NCBI RefSeq assembly: GCF_003611735.1 | Contig: NZ_RAWG01000054.1 | Location: 1 to 42,214, forward strand | Source of the DNA: Corallococcus sicarius | GTDB lineage: Bacteria > Myxococcota > Myxococcia > Myxococcales > Myxococcaceae | Length of the DNA: 42,214 bases | Direction of reading: 5' to 3' | Shown: piece after piece, positions 36,301 through 38,408 of the stretch | How positions within the stretch are numbered: position 1 is the first letter of the stretch | Layout: every line of letters starts with the position of its first letter | The notes under the pieces: model-generated | Told to the model about the DNA's origin: nothing | What the model saw: only the letters and a program-made list of their open reading frames with translations | The model's database searches: none | Program-made: the position numbers and the translations under genes

Positions 36301-38306
36301 CGCAGCAGCGCCTCCATGGGCACGGGCATGCCCAGGGCCTGCTCCAGCGAATGCGCCAGCTCCACCGCCGCCAGGGAATCCAGCCCGTAGTGGGTCAGCG
36401 GTGCATGGACATCCAGGTCCTCCACGCGGGCGCCCACGCGCGCGGCCACCCGCGCGAGCACGCGGGACTCCAGCTCCGAAGCCTGCGCTTCGGGCTGCTC
36501 CACCAGCGCGAGCACCTGCGACTCCAGCTCTGAAGCCGGACCGCCTGGGTCGAACGCGTCCACCCGGGCCCGCGCACCGTCACGCGACTCCAGCGCCGGA
36601 TCCGGAGCGCGCCACACATGCAGCTCGCGCAGCCCTCCCGCGAGGAACGCCGCGCGCGTGGCCCTGCGCTGCACCTTGCCGCTGGACGTCTTCGGCAGGC
36701 TCCCGGGCTCGATGAGCACCACCGCGTGCGGCATCACCTCATGTGTCTCCGCCAGCCGTCGCCGGAGGGCACCCAGCAGCGGCGCCGCGTCTCCGTCCCA
36801 CTTGCGCGGATCCACCTCCTGCACCACGACGAGTCGCTCCTCGCCGGCCACCTCGACGCCGAACGCCACGCCGCACCCGGGACGCAGCGCGGGGTGGCTC
36901 TCCTCCACCACGCTCTCCAGGTCCTGCGGATACAGGTTCCGGCCGCGCAGGATGATCAAGTCCTTGGCGCGCCCCGTGACGTACAGCTCCCCCGCGTCCA
37001 GGAACCCCAGGTCCCCGGTGCGCAGGAACGGCCCCTCTCCCGCGGCCGTGCGCGCGCCGAAGACCCGCGCGGACTCCTCCGGCTGCCGCCAGTAGCCCTG
37101 CGCCACGCTGGGCCCCTTCACCCAGACCTCCCCCACCTCGCCCGGCGCCAGCACCCGCCCGGACTCCCCGTCCACGACGAGCAGGTGCTGCTCCGGCAGC
37201 GTCGCGCCGCAGCCCACCAGCGTCCGCCACTGCCGCTCGGGCGCCCGGACCCGGCCCGCCTCCAGCGCCGCCGCGTCCACGGCGCGCAGCACGGGCGCGG
37301 CCTCCTTCGCGCCTCCAGAGACGATGAGCGTCGCCTCCGCCAGCCCGTAGCACGGGTAGAACGCTTCACGCCGGAACCCCTGCGGCGCGAACGCCTCCGT
37401 GAAGCGCGCCAGCGTGTCCGGCCGGATGGGCTCCGCGCCGCAGAACGCCACCTCCCAAGAGCCCAGGTCCAGGCCCTGCCGCTCGGCCGGCGGGATGCGC
37501 CGCACGCACAACTCGAACGCGAAGTTCGGCCCGCCGCTGATGGTGCCGCCAAAGCGCGTCACCGCCTCCAGCCACGCGCGGGGCCGCTTGAGGAACGACA
37601 GCGGCGACATCAGCGCGGTGTGGAAGCCCTGCGCCAGCGGCACCAGCACGCCGCCAATGAGCCCCATGTCGTGGTACGGCGGCAGCCAGATGACACCCAC
37701 GCTGTCGTCGCGCGTCTGGAACGCGCGACGGATGGCGTCCAGGTTGTGCAGCAGGTTGCCGTGGCTGAGCATCACCCCCCGAGGCGTGCCCGTGCTGCCC
37801 GACGTGTACTGGAGGAACGCCAGCGTGTCCGCCGTCACGTCCGGCCGCTTCCACGCCGACCCGCCGCCCGGCGCCACCGCATCCGTCGCCACCCACTTCA
37901 GCGCGCGCAGCTCCGGCGCATCCGCGAAGAGGAACTCCGCCATCGACAGGATGACGGACGTGGTGAGCACCACCGTGGCCCCCGAGTCCGCGATGAGCGC
38001 ACGCAGGCGGGGAAGGGTGCGCTCCAGCCGCGAGGGATCCGGCGGATACGCCGGCACCGCCACCAGCCCCGAGCACACGCACCCGAAGAAGCCCGCGAGG
38101 TAGTCCGCACCGGGCGGATAGAGCAGGACCGCCCGCTCCCCTTCGGACGCGAGCGCCTGGAGCGCGGCGGCGATACCGTGCGCACGCGCGGCGAGCTCAC
38201 CGCGGGTGAGCGTCACCTCCGCGTCGTCCTCCAGGAACGTGTAGAGGCGTTGAGCCGGACCGCGCGAGCTGCGCTCTTCGAGGAGATCGATCAGGGTGAC
38301 GGGCAT
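9372..38306 (-). CDS. Giant FAAL-NRPS-PKS hybrid megasynthase
   Basis: A single protein of about 9,640 residues that should build a lipopeptide on carrier proteins in the cytoplasm. Approximate domain order by residue: FAAL 1-556, ACP 609-673; C1 698-1156, A1 1159-1644, PCP1 1656-1726; KS 1749-2178, AT 2271-2563, ACP2 2666-2741; C2 2759-3216, split A* 3222-3981 with an inserted flavin monooxygenase 3457-3803; linker to 4057; then five C-A-PCP modules (C3 from 4064, C4 from 5132, C5 from 6199, C6 from 7258, C7 from 8321); TE 9376-9636. All eight carriers keep the phosphopantetheine Ser. There are no epimerase, methyltransferase or ketoreductase domains. I chose the ATG at 38306 because the FAAL consensus begins there ('TLIDLLEERS'). 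A GTG at 38345 would add 13 residues, and neither has a clear ribosome binding site. The nucleotidyltransferase-like gene starts five bases downstream. The product is not one I can name. Confidence 0.96.
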   Translation of the reverse strand: MPVTLIDLLEERSSRGPAQRLYTFLEDDAEVTLTRGELAARAHGIAAALQALASEGERAVLLYPPGADYLAGFFGCVCSGLVAVPAYPPDPSRLERTLPRLRALIADSGATVVLTTSVILSMAEFLFADAPELRALKWVATDAVAPGGGSAWKRPDVTADTLAFLQYTSGSTGTPRGVMLSHGNLLHNLDAIRRAFQTRDDSVGVIWLPPYHDMGLIGGVLVPLAQGFHTALMSPLSFLKRPRAWLEAVTRFGGTISGGPNFAFELCVRRIPPAERQGLDLGSWEVAFCGAEPIRPDTLARFTEAFAPQGFRREAFYPCYGLAEATLIVSGGAKEAAPVLRAVDAAALEAGRVRAPERQWRTLVGCGATLPEQHLLVVDGESGRVLAPGEVGEVWVKGPSVAQGYWRQPEESARVFGARTAAGEGPFLRTGDLGFLDAGELYVTGRAKDLIILRGRNLYPQDLESVVEESHPALRPGCGVAFGVEVAGEERLVVVQEVDPRKWDGDAAPLLGALRRRLAETHEVMPHAVVLIEPGSLPKTSSGKVQRRATRAAFLAGGLRELHVWRAPDPALESRDGARARVDAFDPGGPASELESQVLALVEQPEAQASELESRVLARVAARVGARVEDLDVHAPLTHYGLDSLAAVELAHSLEQALGMPVPMEALLRGASVAELVREAAAGTASRPELRRVPRTESMPLSFAQERLWFLDRLEPGSAFYNVPVVSRLDGALDVSALERSLQLLVRRHESLRTVFVETRGEPGQRILPDLALSLPVMDLSSLPSATREAEALRLSREEARRPFDLARGPLLRVTLLRLEPSRHWLLLTVHHLVADGWSMRVLVRELSEAYAALSAGRAPALPELSLQYADHAAWQRSWLRGERQEELLGWWREHLAGAPPVLDLPGDRRRPRVQSYRGAQRTHRLEKAAWERVKTLALREGTTPFVALLAGFQVLLHRYTGQEDLVVGVDTAHRVRPETAGIVGLFVNQLPLRGDLSGAPSFRELLHRSHRAALAAWAHQDLPFDAMVRGLNPERSLAHAPLFQVKLVLQDAASGPVHLPGLTLSSTLGDTGATKLDLTLSVTDSGDGLELLCEYATDLFDADTLARMLGHLDSLLAGATAHPEHAINALPLLTPEARGQVLESWRPTAPAVAPDLAHRLFEAQARATPEAIAVALGGATLTYESLDARANQLARHLVGAGVRPEQLVGVYLERTPDLAVALLGVLKAGGAFLPLDPGQPPARLEAMLREARVSVLLSDEALADRLAPQGELLVLLDAERAALEARPALPLEPAPTVTPAHLAYVIFTSGSTGTPKGTLLAHHGLCNTALATRDALGLRPESRLLQLASIGFDASVSEIFSTLLSGATLVLAPPESLLPGPPLQQVLASERITALTATPTSLAPMDPSALPLLEVVASVGEACTPELAARWKPGRRFLNAYGPTETTVCATMDLDVDPARPSIGRAIPGARVAVLDARGEPVPVGVPGELYVGGVGVARGYLERPSLTAERFVPDPFSPEPGARLYRTGDRVRTLSDGRLEFLGRRDAQVKVHGIRVELGEVEAALAQVPGVRQAVVLPREVAGETRLAAWLVADEALEVPAVRRFLKERLPDAFIPATFVRLDALPLTPGGKLDRAALPAPESQQPASDAPFAAPVTALEQRIAEVWARVLDVPRVGLHAHFFEDLGGGSLLVVKASTQLREALGQDVPVTHLFEHPTVARLAARLEREVPAPRPEAPRVTAGNASGDIAIIGMAGRFPGAPDVHAFWRNLREGVESITRFAKDELEPSPLFPDALRDHPDFVPAGGVLEEADGFDAAFFGLSPREAQWMDPQQRLFLQCAWNALEDAGYDAERIAAPVSLYAGAGSSGVHLLSILGQTRKDPASLFEALGTTTGENVATKTAYKLKLGGESLNVYTACSTGLVTVHLACQSLRTGQSDLALAGAVKVSLPQRTGYLFQEGMILSPDGHCRAFDAKARGTVLGSGLGVVVLKRLADAVRDGDRVYAVIKGSALNNDAAAKVSYTAPSIHGQSEVIARALAAAGVDADSVEYVEAHGTGTSLGDPIEVAALTRAYRAQTQRTGFCALGSVKTNIGHLDTAAGIAGLIKAALALHHAEVPPSLHFEQPNPEIDFARSPFFVNTTLRPWERTGGPRRAGVSSFGIGGTNAHVVLEEAPSREPVTGGRRTRQLVTLSARTPAALETVARELADAVEARADVDLAEVAFTRNAGRKAFEVRRTVVAEDVTGLVEALRKPGPTSTVRDLDAPPAHRVAFLFPGQGAQAVGMARELFDAEPRFRQELESCLALLPSVGMTQDLRPVLFPASGAEASAEAALAEPRFALPALLSVELSLARWWMGLGFKPTALLGHSFGEYAAACLAGVLSREDALRLAVVRGELMSRLPPGGMLAVGLSADDVGPLLPDTLEVAALNGADRCTVSGPLEPLAALERTLVGRRVGVVRLAASHAFHSRAVELLMPELERAVAGIPLKAPALPYVSSLTGTWIRPEEATSPRYWARQMREPVRFAAGLDTLLQSGHGLLIEAGPDQGLTALARLRLRTTPDTVAVASLRRAGTSTSDLQTLLESVGTLWRLGASVDWEALHAHGSRRRISLPGYPFETTRITLDVQPALPLPVVTSVAAQSAPVERVAPVAAAPSPAPEPSGLSDIEQRLTELWRERLGIADIGPDDNFLDLGGNSLMAAQLLTRLRETFRTQVPLSDLFEAPTIAGLAERIEARLQAEGLTGGGEAPEASIQPWPRTGVLPLSYVQERVWEMEAREPGSSLFNEPLAVRISGALRPDLLERGVNEVIRRHESLRTVFVQVDGQGVPRLLPEVRVSLPVVDLRAFAGDRDAEALRLARLEPAEPFALDRGPLVRVRLLRLADTEHVLLVTIHHIVADTLSLVNLIREAMALYTGFVHGVPVPLPELSIQYLDFALWQRQALADGTLAAQQAYWRQQLAARPGALPLPLDRPRVPGARRRGARHSFAFSSELGVALNAFSQREGLTAYMTLLAGFTALLARCSGQEDIVVGTSIGNRTRPELEAQIGYVAHALALRTNVEGDPDFRTLALRVRDTTLTAFANPDVPYEQLLGELEPGEEARLGRLFDAIFLLHAQGVSAPIVEFPGLRLGYYDVTDLPAQYGTSLADLTLLMREDDRGFSGTLEYAVDLFDAATIARLLSQLEALLADAVASPQKSLSRLSLDMAPARARSPEPRSAEAASLPALMMARAEQTPEAVALRQDDETLTWRTLREKAQSLAAHLRARGVGPGVPVAVCLEPSAERAIALWGVLAAGGAYALVSREGLGELSSLGRDGTPPLLITTEALRLPPGVSSPVLRLDGTGAFAAGDARLEASGRAPVPTVDVDGLACLVREGTDASRPRVMLSHRNLVHRLAALDARVEARAGELWLSTSDAASDPADLETLWALARGLAVVLPTRAALREEPRRAGTVAKRPLDFSLFYFATDAEGSGRKKYQLLIDGAKFADAHGFSAIWTPERHFHDFGGPYPSPTATSAALAMVTERVSIRAGSVVLPLHDPLRVAEEWSVIDNLSNGRAGVSFATGWNANDFVFAPGNFHQRPEAVRRGVEEVRTLWRGGTVRRTNGAGVEVDVSIRPRPVQAELPLWITAAFNPETFRLAGELGAGLLTNVLGLGQDFVELERKVALYREARRKAGHPGRGHVVLMLHTFVSSSREDVKRQAREPLLRYFRSSVELVNGLVASQGPGFDVRSLTPQDLDVLLEQGVSRYLESGGLFGTPESLAARVEQLRQADVDEVACLIDFGIAPDITLEGLRHLDVLRRQSQEHTTPHVDSMPVEFDSAGMLARLLRTSPPVHLRGSFALARTLAELPDAVTVLGPVRTLVLDDAEGLSSELARALQRATSARVVSPVSLLPGAGEATAPGARFVLDASGRRAPVGVVGELFLGGDAVPLGFWNAPELTHARLPASPEGTGARLYGTGTQARYRADGDVELITPARRAPHRSSASLPGAMARPATPLESDATTSATLPGALARTSTLPGAATRAATPPGASTPLPGTAARTAPASSGTQAIQRVPRTGLLPLSFAQQRLWFLDQYEPGSALYNIPSAMRLVGTLDVSALGRAFAEVMHRHEALHTAFEVRDGEPIQVIAPAANSTLEVEDLRDWPNGESEAEALLRAREEARAPFDLSRGPLLRTRLLRLAEREHLLLVTMHHIVSDGWSIGVLIREAVTLYEAFTSGRPSPLPELPIQYADYAVWQRDWLQGALLDKQLAYWRKQLDGAPPALELLTDHPRTADTSNPGATHRVMFPHALMQGLRALCRREKGTLFMGLLAGLQALLSRYTGQDDLCVGAPIAGRNQPQTEGLIGFFVNTMVLRTQLDGDPTFLELLRRVKDVTLGAYAHQDVPFEKLVEALQPPRQAGHTPFFQVTLVLLNTPSAELTGPGLTFRPVDVDSGTSKFDFTLVFTETPRGLQAAFEYRSDLFEASTATRMMEHLRVLLEDAVAHPDRRLSRLELLTDAERQRVLVDWSTTPFEGPIEPLVHESFEAQARRTPDAVAALFEGQTLSYAELERRSNQLAWHLLNSGVRPGDRLALCLERSLEMVVSVLGVLKSGAAFVPMDPAYPAERLAFMLEDAGANVVLTQARLVPLLPPTDARVVCVDTEEATFAALPAHAPPRAVWPDSLCYIIYTSGSTGRPKGIAVAHRTLSWVVAWTRQRSPKVDAITLQFASLNFDISYQEMFTSWSVGSSVAVPTSEVRQDMPALLQFMARHGVERLFLPFIALQTMADAVAHGATVPERLVEVVTAGEQLQVTPALVALFERLPASTLENQYGPSEAHVVSAYRLSGPPHTWERLPPVGMPVPGTRLFIVDPRGRPCPIGVPGEVLVGGGQVALGYHARPELTAEKFVPDALSGESGARVYRTGDRARWRADGAIEFFGRLDGQVKVRGFRIELGEVEAALRDIPGVRAAAALVREDVPGDKRLVGYVVLQPDTAWEPEALRQALGRRLPEYMLPTALMRLDALPVMPTGKLVRRLLPAPDVDSLRGAAPLITPRTKLEETLAEVFAQVLGLPHVGVTDSFFDLGGHSLLATQVTSRLRTGLGVEVRLREVFDAPTVEALARRIEGRVPEADRAPRPPAITARPGVTSAELSFAQQRLWFLDQYQPGSALYNMPAALSLEGMLDVASLTDAFTELVRRHQVLRTTFQVVDGTAAQVFAPPAPWPLPVESLEHLPLAEREDEAGQRAREEARQPFDLSRGPLLRTRLLRLSEREHLLLVTMHHIISDGWSIAVLIHEMVALYEARLAGRPSPLPELPIQYADYSAWQREWLRGDVLDAQVDYWRKQLEDAPPALDFPTDHPRTADTQSPGTWLEVELPLELVQSLRTLCQREGATLFMGLLAGLQALLARYSGQDDICVGAPVAGRTQAEMEGLVGFFVNTLVMRTRLEGDPTFRELLGRVKDVTLGAFAHQDVPFEKLVEALQPPRMPERTPFFQVALVMLNTPSAELTVPGLQLKLLELDSGTAKFDFTFTLSEVPQGIRGALEYRTDLYEAATAERLVAHLHTLLKDAVAHPEQRLSTLSLLSRAERHQVLVDWNTRPGLPVSTTVHGRAEAQAARTPDAVAVTFEGQRLTYAQLEQRANQLAHRLRGLGVRTGDRVGLCVERSLEMTVGVLAILKAGAAYVPLDPTYPAERLALMREDAGIRAVLTQASLDATLPKEPGVAVVLLDAEASALSLLPTHAPDVDVPWESPCYLIYTSGSTGRPKGVAMSHHALSHLLAWQCQRSVKADATTLQFASLSFDVSFQEMLSTWSAGGTLVVPTAAVRRDMPALLRLMATEGVERLFLPFVALQSLADAVEHGAPLPERLREVVTAGEQLQVTPALVSFFERLPGCVLENQYGPTETHAVSAHRLPGAPSSWERLPSIGAPLPDTQLYVVDSSGQPCPVGVQGELLIGGLQVTPGYHGRPELTADKLMPDPFSSVPGARLYRTGDRARWRVDGTLDFLGRVDHQAKVRGFRVEPGEVEAVLRSLPGVRDAAAVVREDVAGDKRLVGYVVLPADAAWDPQALRHVLASRLPEYLVPSALLRLEALPLTPSGKLARRMLPAPDADSLRGDAPFIAPRTPLEQTLADVFAQVLGVPRLGVTDNFFALGGHSLLATQVTSRLRTALRLEVPLRELFESPTVEGLALRLQGRLSATTRRGAATTIAPRAIEAPVSFAQQRLWFLDQLQPNLPLYNMPAALRVEGQLNASALQQAFTELVRRHQSLRTTFRARDGRPVQIIGPATAFPLAVEDLRSLDANLREEETRRRIQEEARAPFNLAQGPLLRAGILRLGEREHLLLVTMHHIVSDGWSMAVLIREMGALYEALVAGRPSPLPELPLQYADYATWQRDGLQGEVLEEQLAYWRGQLEDAPPLSELPTDRPRSADTNQPGASLPVVLSPKLTKDLLALCQREGATLYMGLLAGLQAVLARHAGQDDVCVGAPIAGRTQAETEGIIGFFINTLVMRTRLEGDPTFRELLGRVKDVTLGAFAHQDVPFEKLVEVLQPPRLRGVPPFFQVALTLQNAPTAALALPGVTFQPMETDTGTSRFDLSLTLSEAPTGLHGALEYRTDLYDAETVSRLMEHLRLLLESAVAQPTRRLSKLSLLSDAERHRVLVEWNATAVPYPRDTAVHALFEAQAARTPDAVALEFQGRTLTYAALDHRANQLAWHLRKTGVKPGARVALCLERSLELVVAVLGILKAGAAYVPLDPEAPLERQSFLLQDTGAVRVLTSTAMQQHLPPTAPWPLVLDTEAARLDAEPDTAPEPTLGGDALAYVLYTSGTTGRPKGVCVPHRGIVRLVMGTDFARLGPDEVFLQLAPLAFDASTFELWGCLLHGGRLVLAEPGAMSLEALGRALDAHHVTTLWLTSALFEQMVATQPEALARVRQVLAGGDVLSPTRVREHVARAGRLVNGYGPTEGTTFTTCHVMTDASAVESPVSIGRPLANTRVYVLDASLRPVPAGVPGELYLSGDGLAGGYLQQPALTAERFLADPFSTVPGARMYRSGDQVRWKADGTLQFLGRRDTQVKLRGFRVEPGEIEAVLLGHASVREAVVLARDDMPGGRALVAYVVPRAGAASTAPLLDVQALKTWLRERLPEYLVPSAIVMRGSLPVTRNGKVDRRALPAPEAVGANDTSLQPRTDTEARLATLWNELLGTKGTGAHDDFFDRGGHSLLATQLLSRIRATFAVEPRLQDLFEARTLEAQAALLDATLARAVRLQAPPLRPVPRQGDLPLSFAQQRLWFLDQFQPGLPIYNMPVALRLHGALDVAALERAFTELVRRHESLRTTFATHAGTPVQVIAPKAPFPLSVEDLRALAVEVREEAAEHLAQEEARQPFDLARGPLLRARLLWLSEREHLLLVTMHHIVSDGWSIAILIREMVARYAAFMTGQPLALPPLPVQYADYAVWQRDWLQGDVLKAQLDYWRHQLAGAASALELPTDRPRTADSRQPGASFHLMLPRKLTQDLTALCQHEGATLFMGLLAGFQAVLSRWADQDDVSVGTPIAGRTREETEGLIGFFVNTLVMRTRLDGNPTFRELLGRVKRVTLDAYDHQDVPFEKLVEVLQPKRQAERTPFFQVSLVMLNTPSAELSLPGMRIEPQPVDAGTAMFDLSLTLNEKPEGLEGGVEYRTDLYDRSTVERLIEHLRVLLEDAAAHPERRLADLALLTDAERQQVLGEWTRSRADFPNDTPVHALFEAQARATPDAVAVEHDARPVTYQELDARADALARHLRTQGVTTGARVALYLERSHALPVALLGTLKAGATYVPLDVSSPPERLAFQLEDAAVTVLLTEQRLRPALPAFQGRIVEVDVPFEPPTAASLLPDVPVELPAYVLYTSGSTGKSKGALISHRSLANHATWMGTTFGLGAGDRQLQLAALGFDVSVAEVFSTLLSGATLVLAPPEAQRDASLLADTLSKQRITVLQAVPTVLRFLATEPAFAKATHLRWLFCGGEALTPDLATRLRAVLPTVRLVNAYGPTETTIDATWAPITDDEARTPLPIGRPVTNGEAYVLDAALRPVPIGVPGELHLGGVPLAQGYLGRSALTAERFIPHPFTTEPGARLYRSGDRARWLPDGRLLFLGRLDYQVKLRGLRVEPGEVEAALTQHPDVREAAVVARDDGAQGVALVAYVASRSARPVETEALRTFLRRTLPEALVPSTFVSVEALPRTASGKVDRRALPAPEAERAREAFIAPRTDTETRLAMLWREVLKQEAVGATDDFFARGGHSLLATQLLSRIRTAFQVELPLQVLFEARTLEEQAQRVEEQLQGGIALQAPPLRPVPREARMPLSFAQQRLWFLDQLEPGTSTFNIPIALRVEGALDVRALEHCFQEVMRRHESLRTVFQEGPEGPSQVVLPALALPLEQVDLRDWPQDARDAEAHRLEVEEALKPFDLARGPLLRARLLRLREDAYRVLLTMHHIASDGWSMDVLVREVGALYVAHQQGRPSPLPPLTIQYADYAVWQRQWLRGDLLEKQLDYWRNQLAGAPAVLELPLDRPRPAVRAHRGGTVMRMTEPAITTALEALAQRGRATLFMALMAAFQGLLHRYSGQTDVVVGTDVANRDTAETESLIGFFINQLVVRLRMGGNPTFLELLEQTRRVSLGAFAHQDLPFEEVVRAVNPERSRAHAPLFQVKLILQNTPHTALELPGLTLSVDGASHTAAAKLDLTVSMSPTPEGLFCAWSYDRDLFDEATIEHMAERFQALLQSIVAQGGALRLSDFPLLPEPERQRLLATFNDTALPYAERCIHTLISEQAARTPDALAVVAPDGTLTYAALERRANQLAHLLQQYGVAPETRVGLFVERRAHALVGLLGILKAGGAYVPLDPGAASAPERMRHVLMGAGVQIIVTEEALADELPSQGELLVALDAEDGLLDAQPKEAPDTGVLPGNAAYVIYTSGSTGQPKGVVIEHRQLACYVAGVSERLELPQGMSFATVSTLAADLGHTAVFPTLCAGGAVHLVDRDTASDAGKLVTYGRAHDVHGLKIVPTHLEALLAGDDAKRLLPRRRLVLGGDTVSWTLVEKVHALSPDCEVFNHYGPTETTVGVLAQRVERGVRVAGTRSVPLGRPLGNVRVYVLDAYGQPVPTGVPGELFIGGASVGRGYLGRSDLTAERFVPDGFATEPGARMYRTGDRVRWLRDGRIEFLGRVDHQLKIRGYRVELGEVEAVLARHPGVSECVVVARDDASQGRQLIAYAVGRFEQALEESALRSHLTARLPDYMVPTTFVVLGALPRTSNGKVDRKALPEPSRSSEDTGHVAPGTPTEQRLAALWQELLGVPRVGVHDSFFDLGGHSLLATQVVARAGTLFGARLAVIDLFEAPTLEGLAARIDAGTSSDSPLVMLRKGGARTPFFCVHPVGGSVLGYLELARRMDPEQPFYGLQVPKDGAGPTVEAMATRYLDAVRGVQPTGPYRLGGWSMGGRVAYEMARQLRLQGEAVELLVVIDAMGEEPASAQTLTPDEAMGQRVLEFADHLSRLADVHPRAVEVLGLVDPVELRRVLEGPPDVGVAMGLEEDACEELRELWHHFGANQAASRAYVPGPYDRALVLLRAEAGPEAAEDLGWRQHVQGGVTVHAVPGDHFTLIRPPHVDALAERLRTLLAAPTSAGRDG
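9400..10180 (-). other. Terminal thioesterase domain
   Basis: A type I thioesterase ends the protein. It has 'PFFCVHPVGG' at the start, the nucleophile elbow 'GGWSMGG', an Asp in 'VVIDAMG' and a His in 'PGDHFTLI'. It releases the chain by hydrolysis or cyclisation; the sequence does not tell which. Confidence 0.88.
10215..13347 (-). other. Module 7: C-A-PCP, aspartate predicted
   Basis: C7 has HHIASDG. The A7 pocket reads D-L-T-K-V-G-H-V-G-K, matching the Asp-type code (DLTKVGHxGK). The cores are intact (YVIYTSGSTGQPKG, NHYGPTETT, YRTGDRVRW). PCP7 carries 'DLGGHSLLATQ'. This is the last residue before release. Confidence 0.83.
13420..16537 (-). other. Module 6: C-A-PCP, substrate not assigned
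   Basis: C6 has HHIVSDG. The A6 cores are intact (YVLYTSGSTGKSKG, NAYGPTETTID, YRSGDRARW). The pocket reads D-V-A-Q-F-G-A-I-D-K, which I cannot match to a known residue. The I-D-K ending occurs in several polar-residue codes. PCP6 has 'FFARGGHSLLATQ', with Ala in place of the usual Asp before Gly-Gly; the attachment Ser is present. Confidence 0.8.
16595..19713 (-). other. Module 5: C-A-PCP, valine predicted
   Basis: C5 has HHIVSDG. The A5 pocket reads D-A-F-W-L-G-G-T-F-K, one conservative change from the well-known Val code DAFWIGGTFK. The cores are intact (YVLYTSGTTGRPKG, NGYGPTEGTTF). PCP5 carries 'DRGGHSLLATQ'. Confidence 0.82.
19770..22915 (-). other. Module 4: C-A-PCP, proline-like pocket, near-copy of module 3
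   Basis: C4 has HHIISDG. The pocket reads D-V-Q-F-V-A-Q-A-V-K, again Pro-like. C4-A4 matches C3-A3 along its length far better than it matches the other modules (shared 'VERLFLPF.ALQ', 'TAGEQLQVTPALV' and 'SWERLP'-like stretches), which points to module duplication. Its PCP motif is 'FFALGGHSLLATQ', with Leu-Gly-Gly but no Asp before it. Confidence 0.8.
22970..26118 (-). other. Module 3: C-A-PCP, proline-like pocket
   Basis: C3 has HHIVSDG. A3 cores are intact (YIIYTSGSTGRPKG, ENQYGPSEAH, YRTGDRARW). The pocket read by eye is D-I-Q-F-V-A-Q-V-V-K, close to known Pro codes such as DVQFIAHVVK. The PCP carries 'DLGGHSLLATQ'. C3 must accept the chain from ACP2, because no carrier lies in the preceding segment. 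Confidence 0.8.
26130..26364 (-). repeat. LPGA-type repeat linker after the split adenylation domain
   Basis: This interval encodes about 75 residues rich in Ala, Thr, Ser and Pro, with five spaced copies of a (L/P)PG(A/T) motif (for example 'SLPGAMARPATP', 'TLPGALARTST', 'TLPGAATRAATP'). At DNA level a short unit close to CACCGGGCAGCGTTG recurs. It occupies the place where the last adenylation core and a PCP would be expected. It looks like a slippage-expanded flexible linker or a deletion scar. Confidence 0.7.
26365..28645 (-). other. Vestigial adenylation domain split by a monooxygenase, no carrier
   Basis: The N-terminal part keeps the early A-domain shape ('ARAEQTPEAVAL', 'LAAHLRARGVGPG'). 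However, the phosphate-binding core that should read TSGSTGxPKG is 'REGTDASRP', and the substrate pocket core is missing. After the inserted monooxygenase, 'GELFLGGDAVPLGFWN' and 'YGTGTQARYRADG' are remnants of later cores. The lysine-bearing end and the PCP are absent. The domain cannot be expected to activate an amino acid. Confidence 0.85.
26899..27937 (-). other. Luciferase-like flavin monooxygenase domain (MOX)
   Basis: About 347 residues with the signature of the natural-product luciferase-like monooxygenase group (TIGR04020, MupA/Atu3666-like): 'DFSLFYFATDAEG', 'IWTPERHFHDFGG', 'RAGSVVLPLHDP', 'VSFATGWNANDFVFAP' and 'LPLWITAAFNPETF'. It is expected to use reduced FMN and oxygen on a carrier-bound chain. 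Similar insertions occur in myxothiazol/melithiazol-type adenylation domains of myxobacteria. Here it most likely acts on the beta-keto chain from module 2. Confidence 0.88.
28650..30032 (-). other. C2: condensation domain with altered active-site motif
   Basis: The HHxxxDG motif reads HHIVADT, so the Gly is replaced by Thr; both His and the Asp remain. The usual 'LSFAQ.RLWFLD' start is also divergent (LSYVQERVWEMEA). No carrier protein follows within its module, so C2 has no downstream acceptor of its own. It may present the ACP2 chain to the monooxygenase rather than form a bond. This is inference. Confidence 0.75.
30085..33065 (-). other. Module 2: KS-AT-ACP polyketide extension without ketoreductase
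   Basis: KS is intact: Cys in 'TACSTGL', His in 'EAHGTGTSLGDP' and His in 'KTNIGHLD'. AT has 'GHSFGE' and the 'HAFH' motif typical of malonyl-CoA selection. The ACP carries 'DLGGNSLMAAQ'. No KR, DH or ER lies between AT and ACP, only about 100 linker residues. The module should therefore leave a beta-keto thioester made from the module 1 aminoacyl chain and malonate. Confidence 0.88.
33125..36215 (-). other. Module 1: C-A-PCP, first amino acid
   Basis: C1 has an intact HHLVADG motif and should join the fatty acyl chain to the first amino acid. A1 has intact cores (YVIFTSGSTGTPKG, NAYGPTE, YRTGDRV, GGKLDR). Its pocket read by eye at the ten Stachelhaus positions is D-A-S-T-A-V-A-V-C-K, loosely like Phe/Tyr-type codes; I hold this weakly. 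PCP1 carries 'DLGGGSLLVVK' with the attachment Ser. Confidence 0.8.
36285..38306 (-). other. Loading module: fatty acyl-AMP ligase and ACP
   Basis: The adenylating domain is a FAAL rather than an amino-acid A domain. It has 'FLQYTSGSTGTPRGVMLSHGN' type core residues, the FAAL-typical 'LPPYHDMGLIGG', 'YGLAEATL' and 'LPKTSSGKVQRR'. The ACP that follows carries 'HYGLDSLAAVEL' with the attachment Ser. It should activate a free fatty acid as acyl-AMP and load it on the ACP, making the product a lipopeptide. Chain length cannot be read from sequence. Confidence 0.9.
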
Positions 38307-38408
38307 GGGGAGCGGAGACGCGGGCACTTCGGGGGGAGCCCGCACCTGCCCGAACGATACCCCAAGACCTCCGGCCGCCCGCGAGCCCGCCCCCCGTCCA
38401 GGCGTCGC
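38307..38408 (-). promoter_or_regulatory. Leader between the outer-membrane protein gene and the megasynthase gene
   Basis: About 100 bases, or 63 if the GTG at 38345 is the start, separate the upstream same-strand gene from the megasynthase. A weak -10-like TATCGT lies at 38359-38354 on the minus strand, without a matching -35. Either a non-consensus promoter lies here or the megasynthase is read through from the upstream gene. No strong ribosome binding site is visible before either start. Confidence 0.3.

Noticed and set aside
10120-37000. Recurring near-identical DNA segments about every 3.2 kb
   Set aside because: These are the conserved domain cores (for example the C-domain start and PCP motif) of the NRPS modules, not mobile elements or independent repeats.
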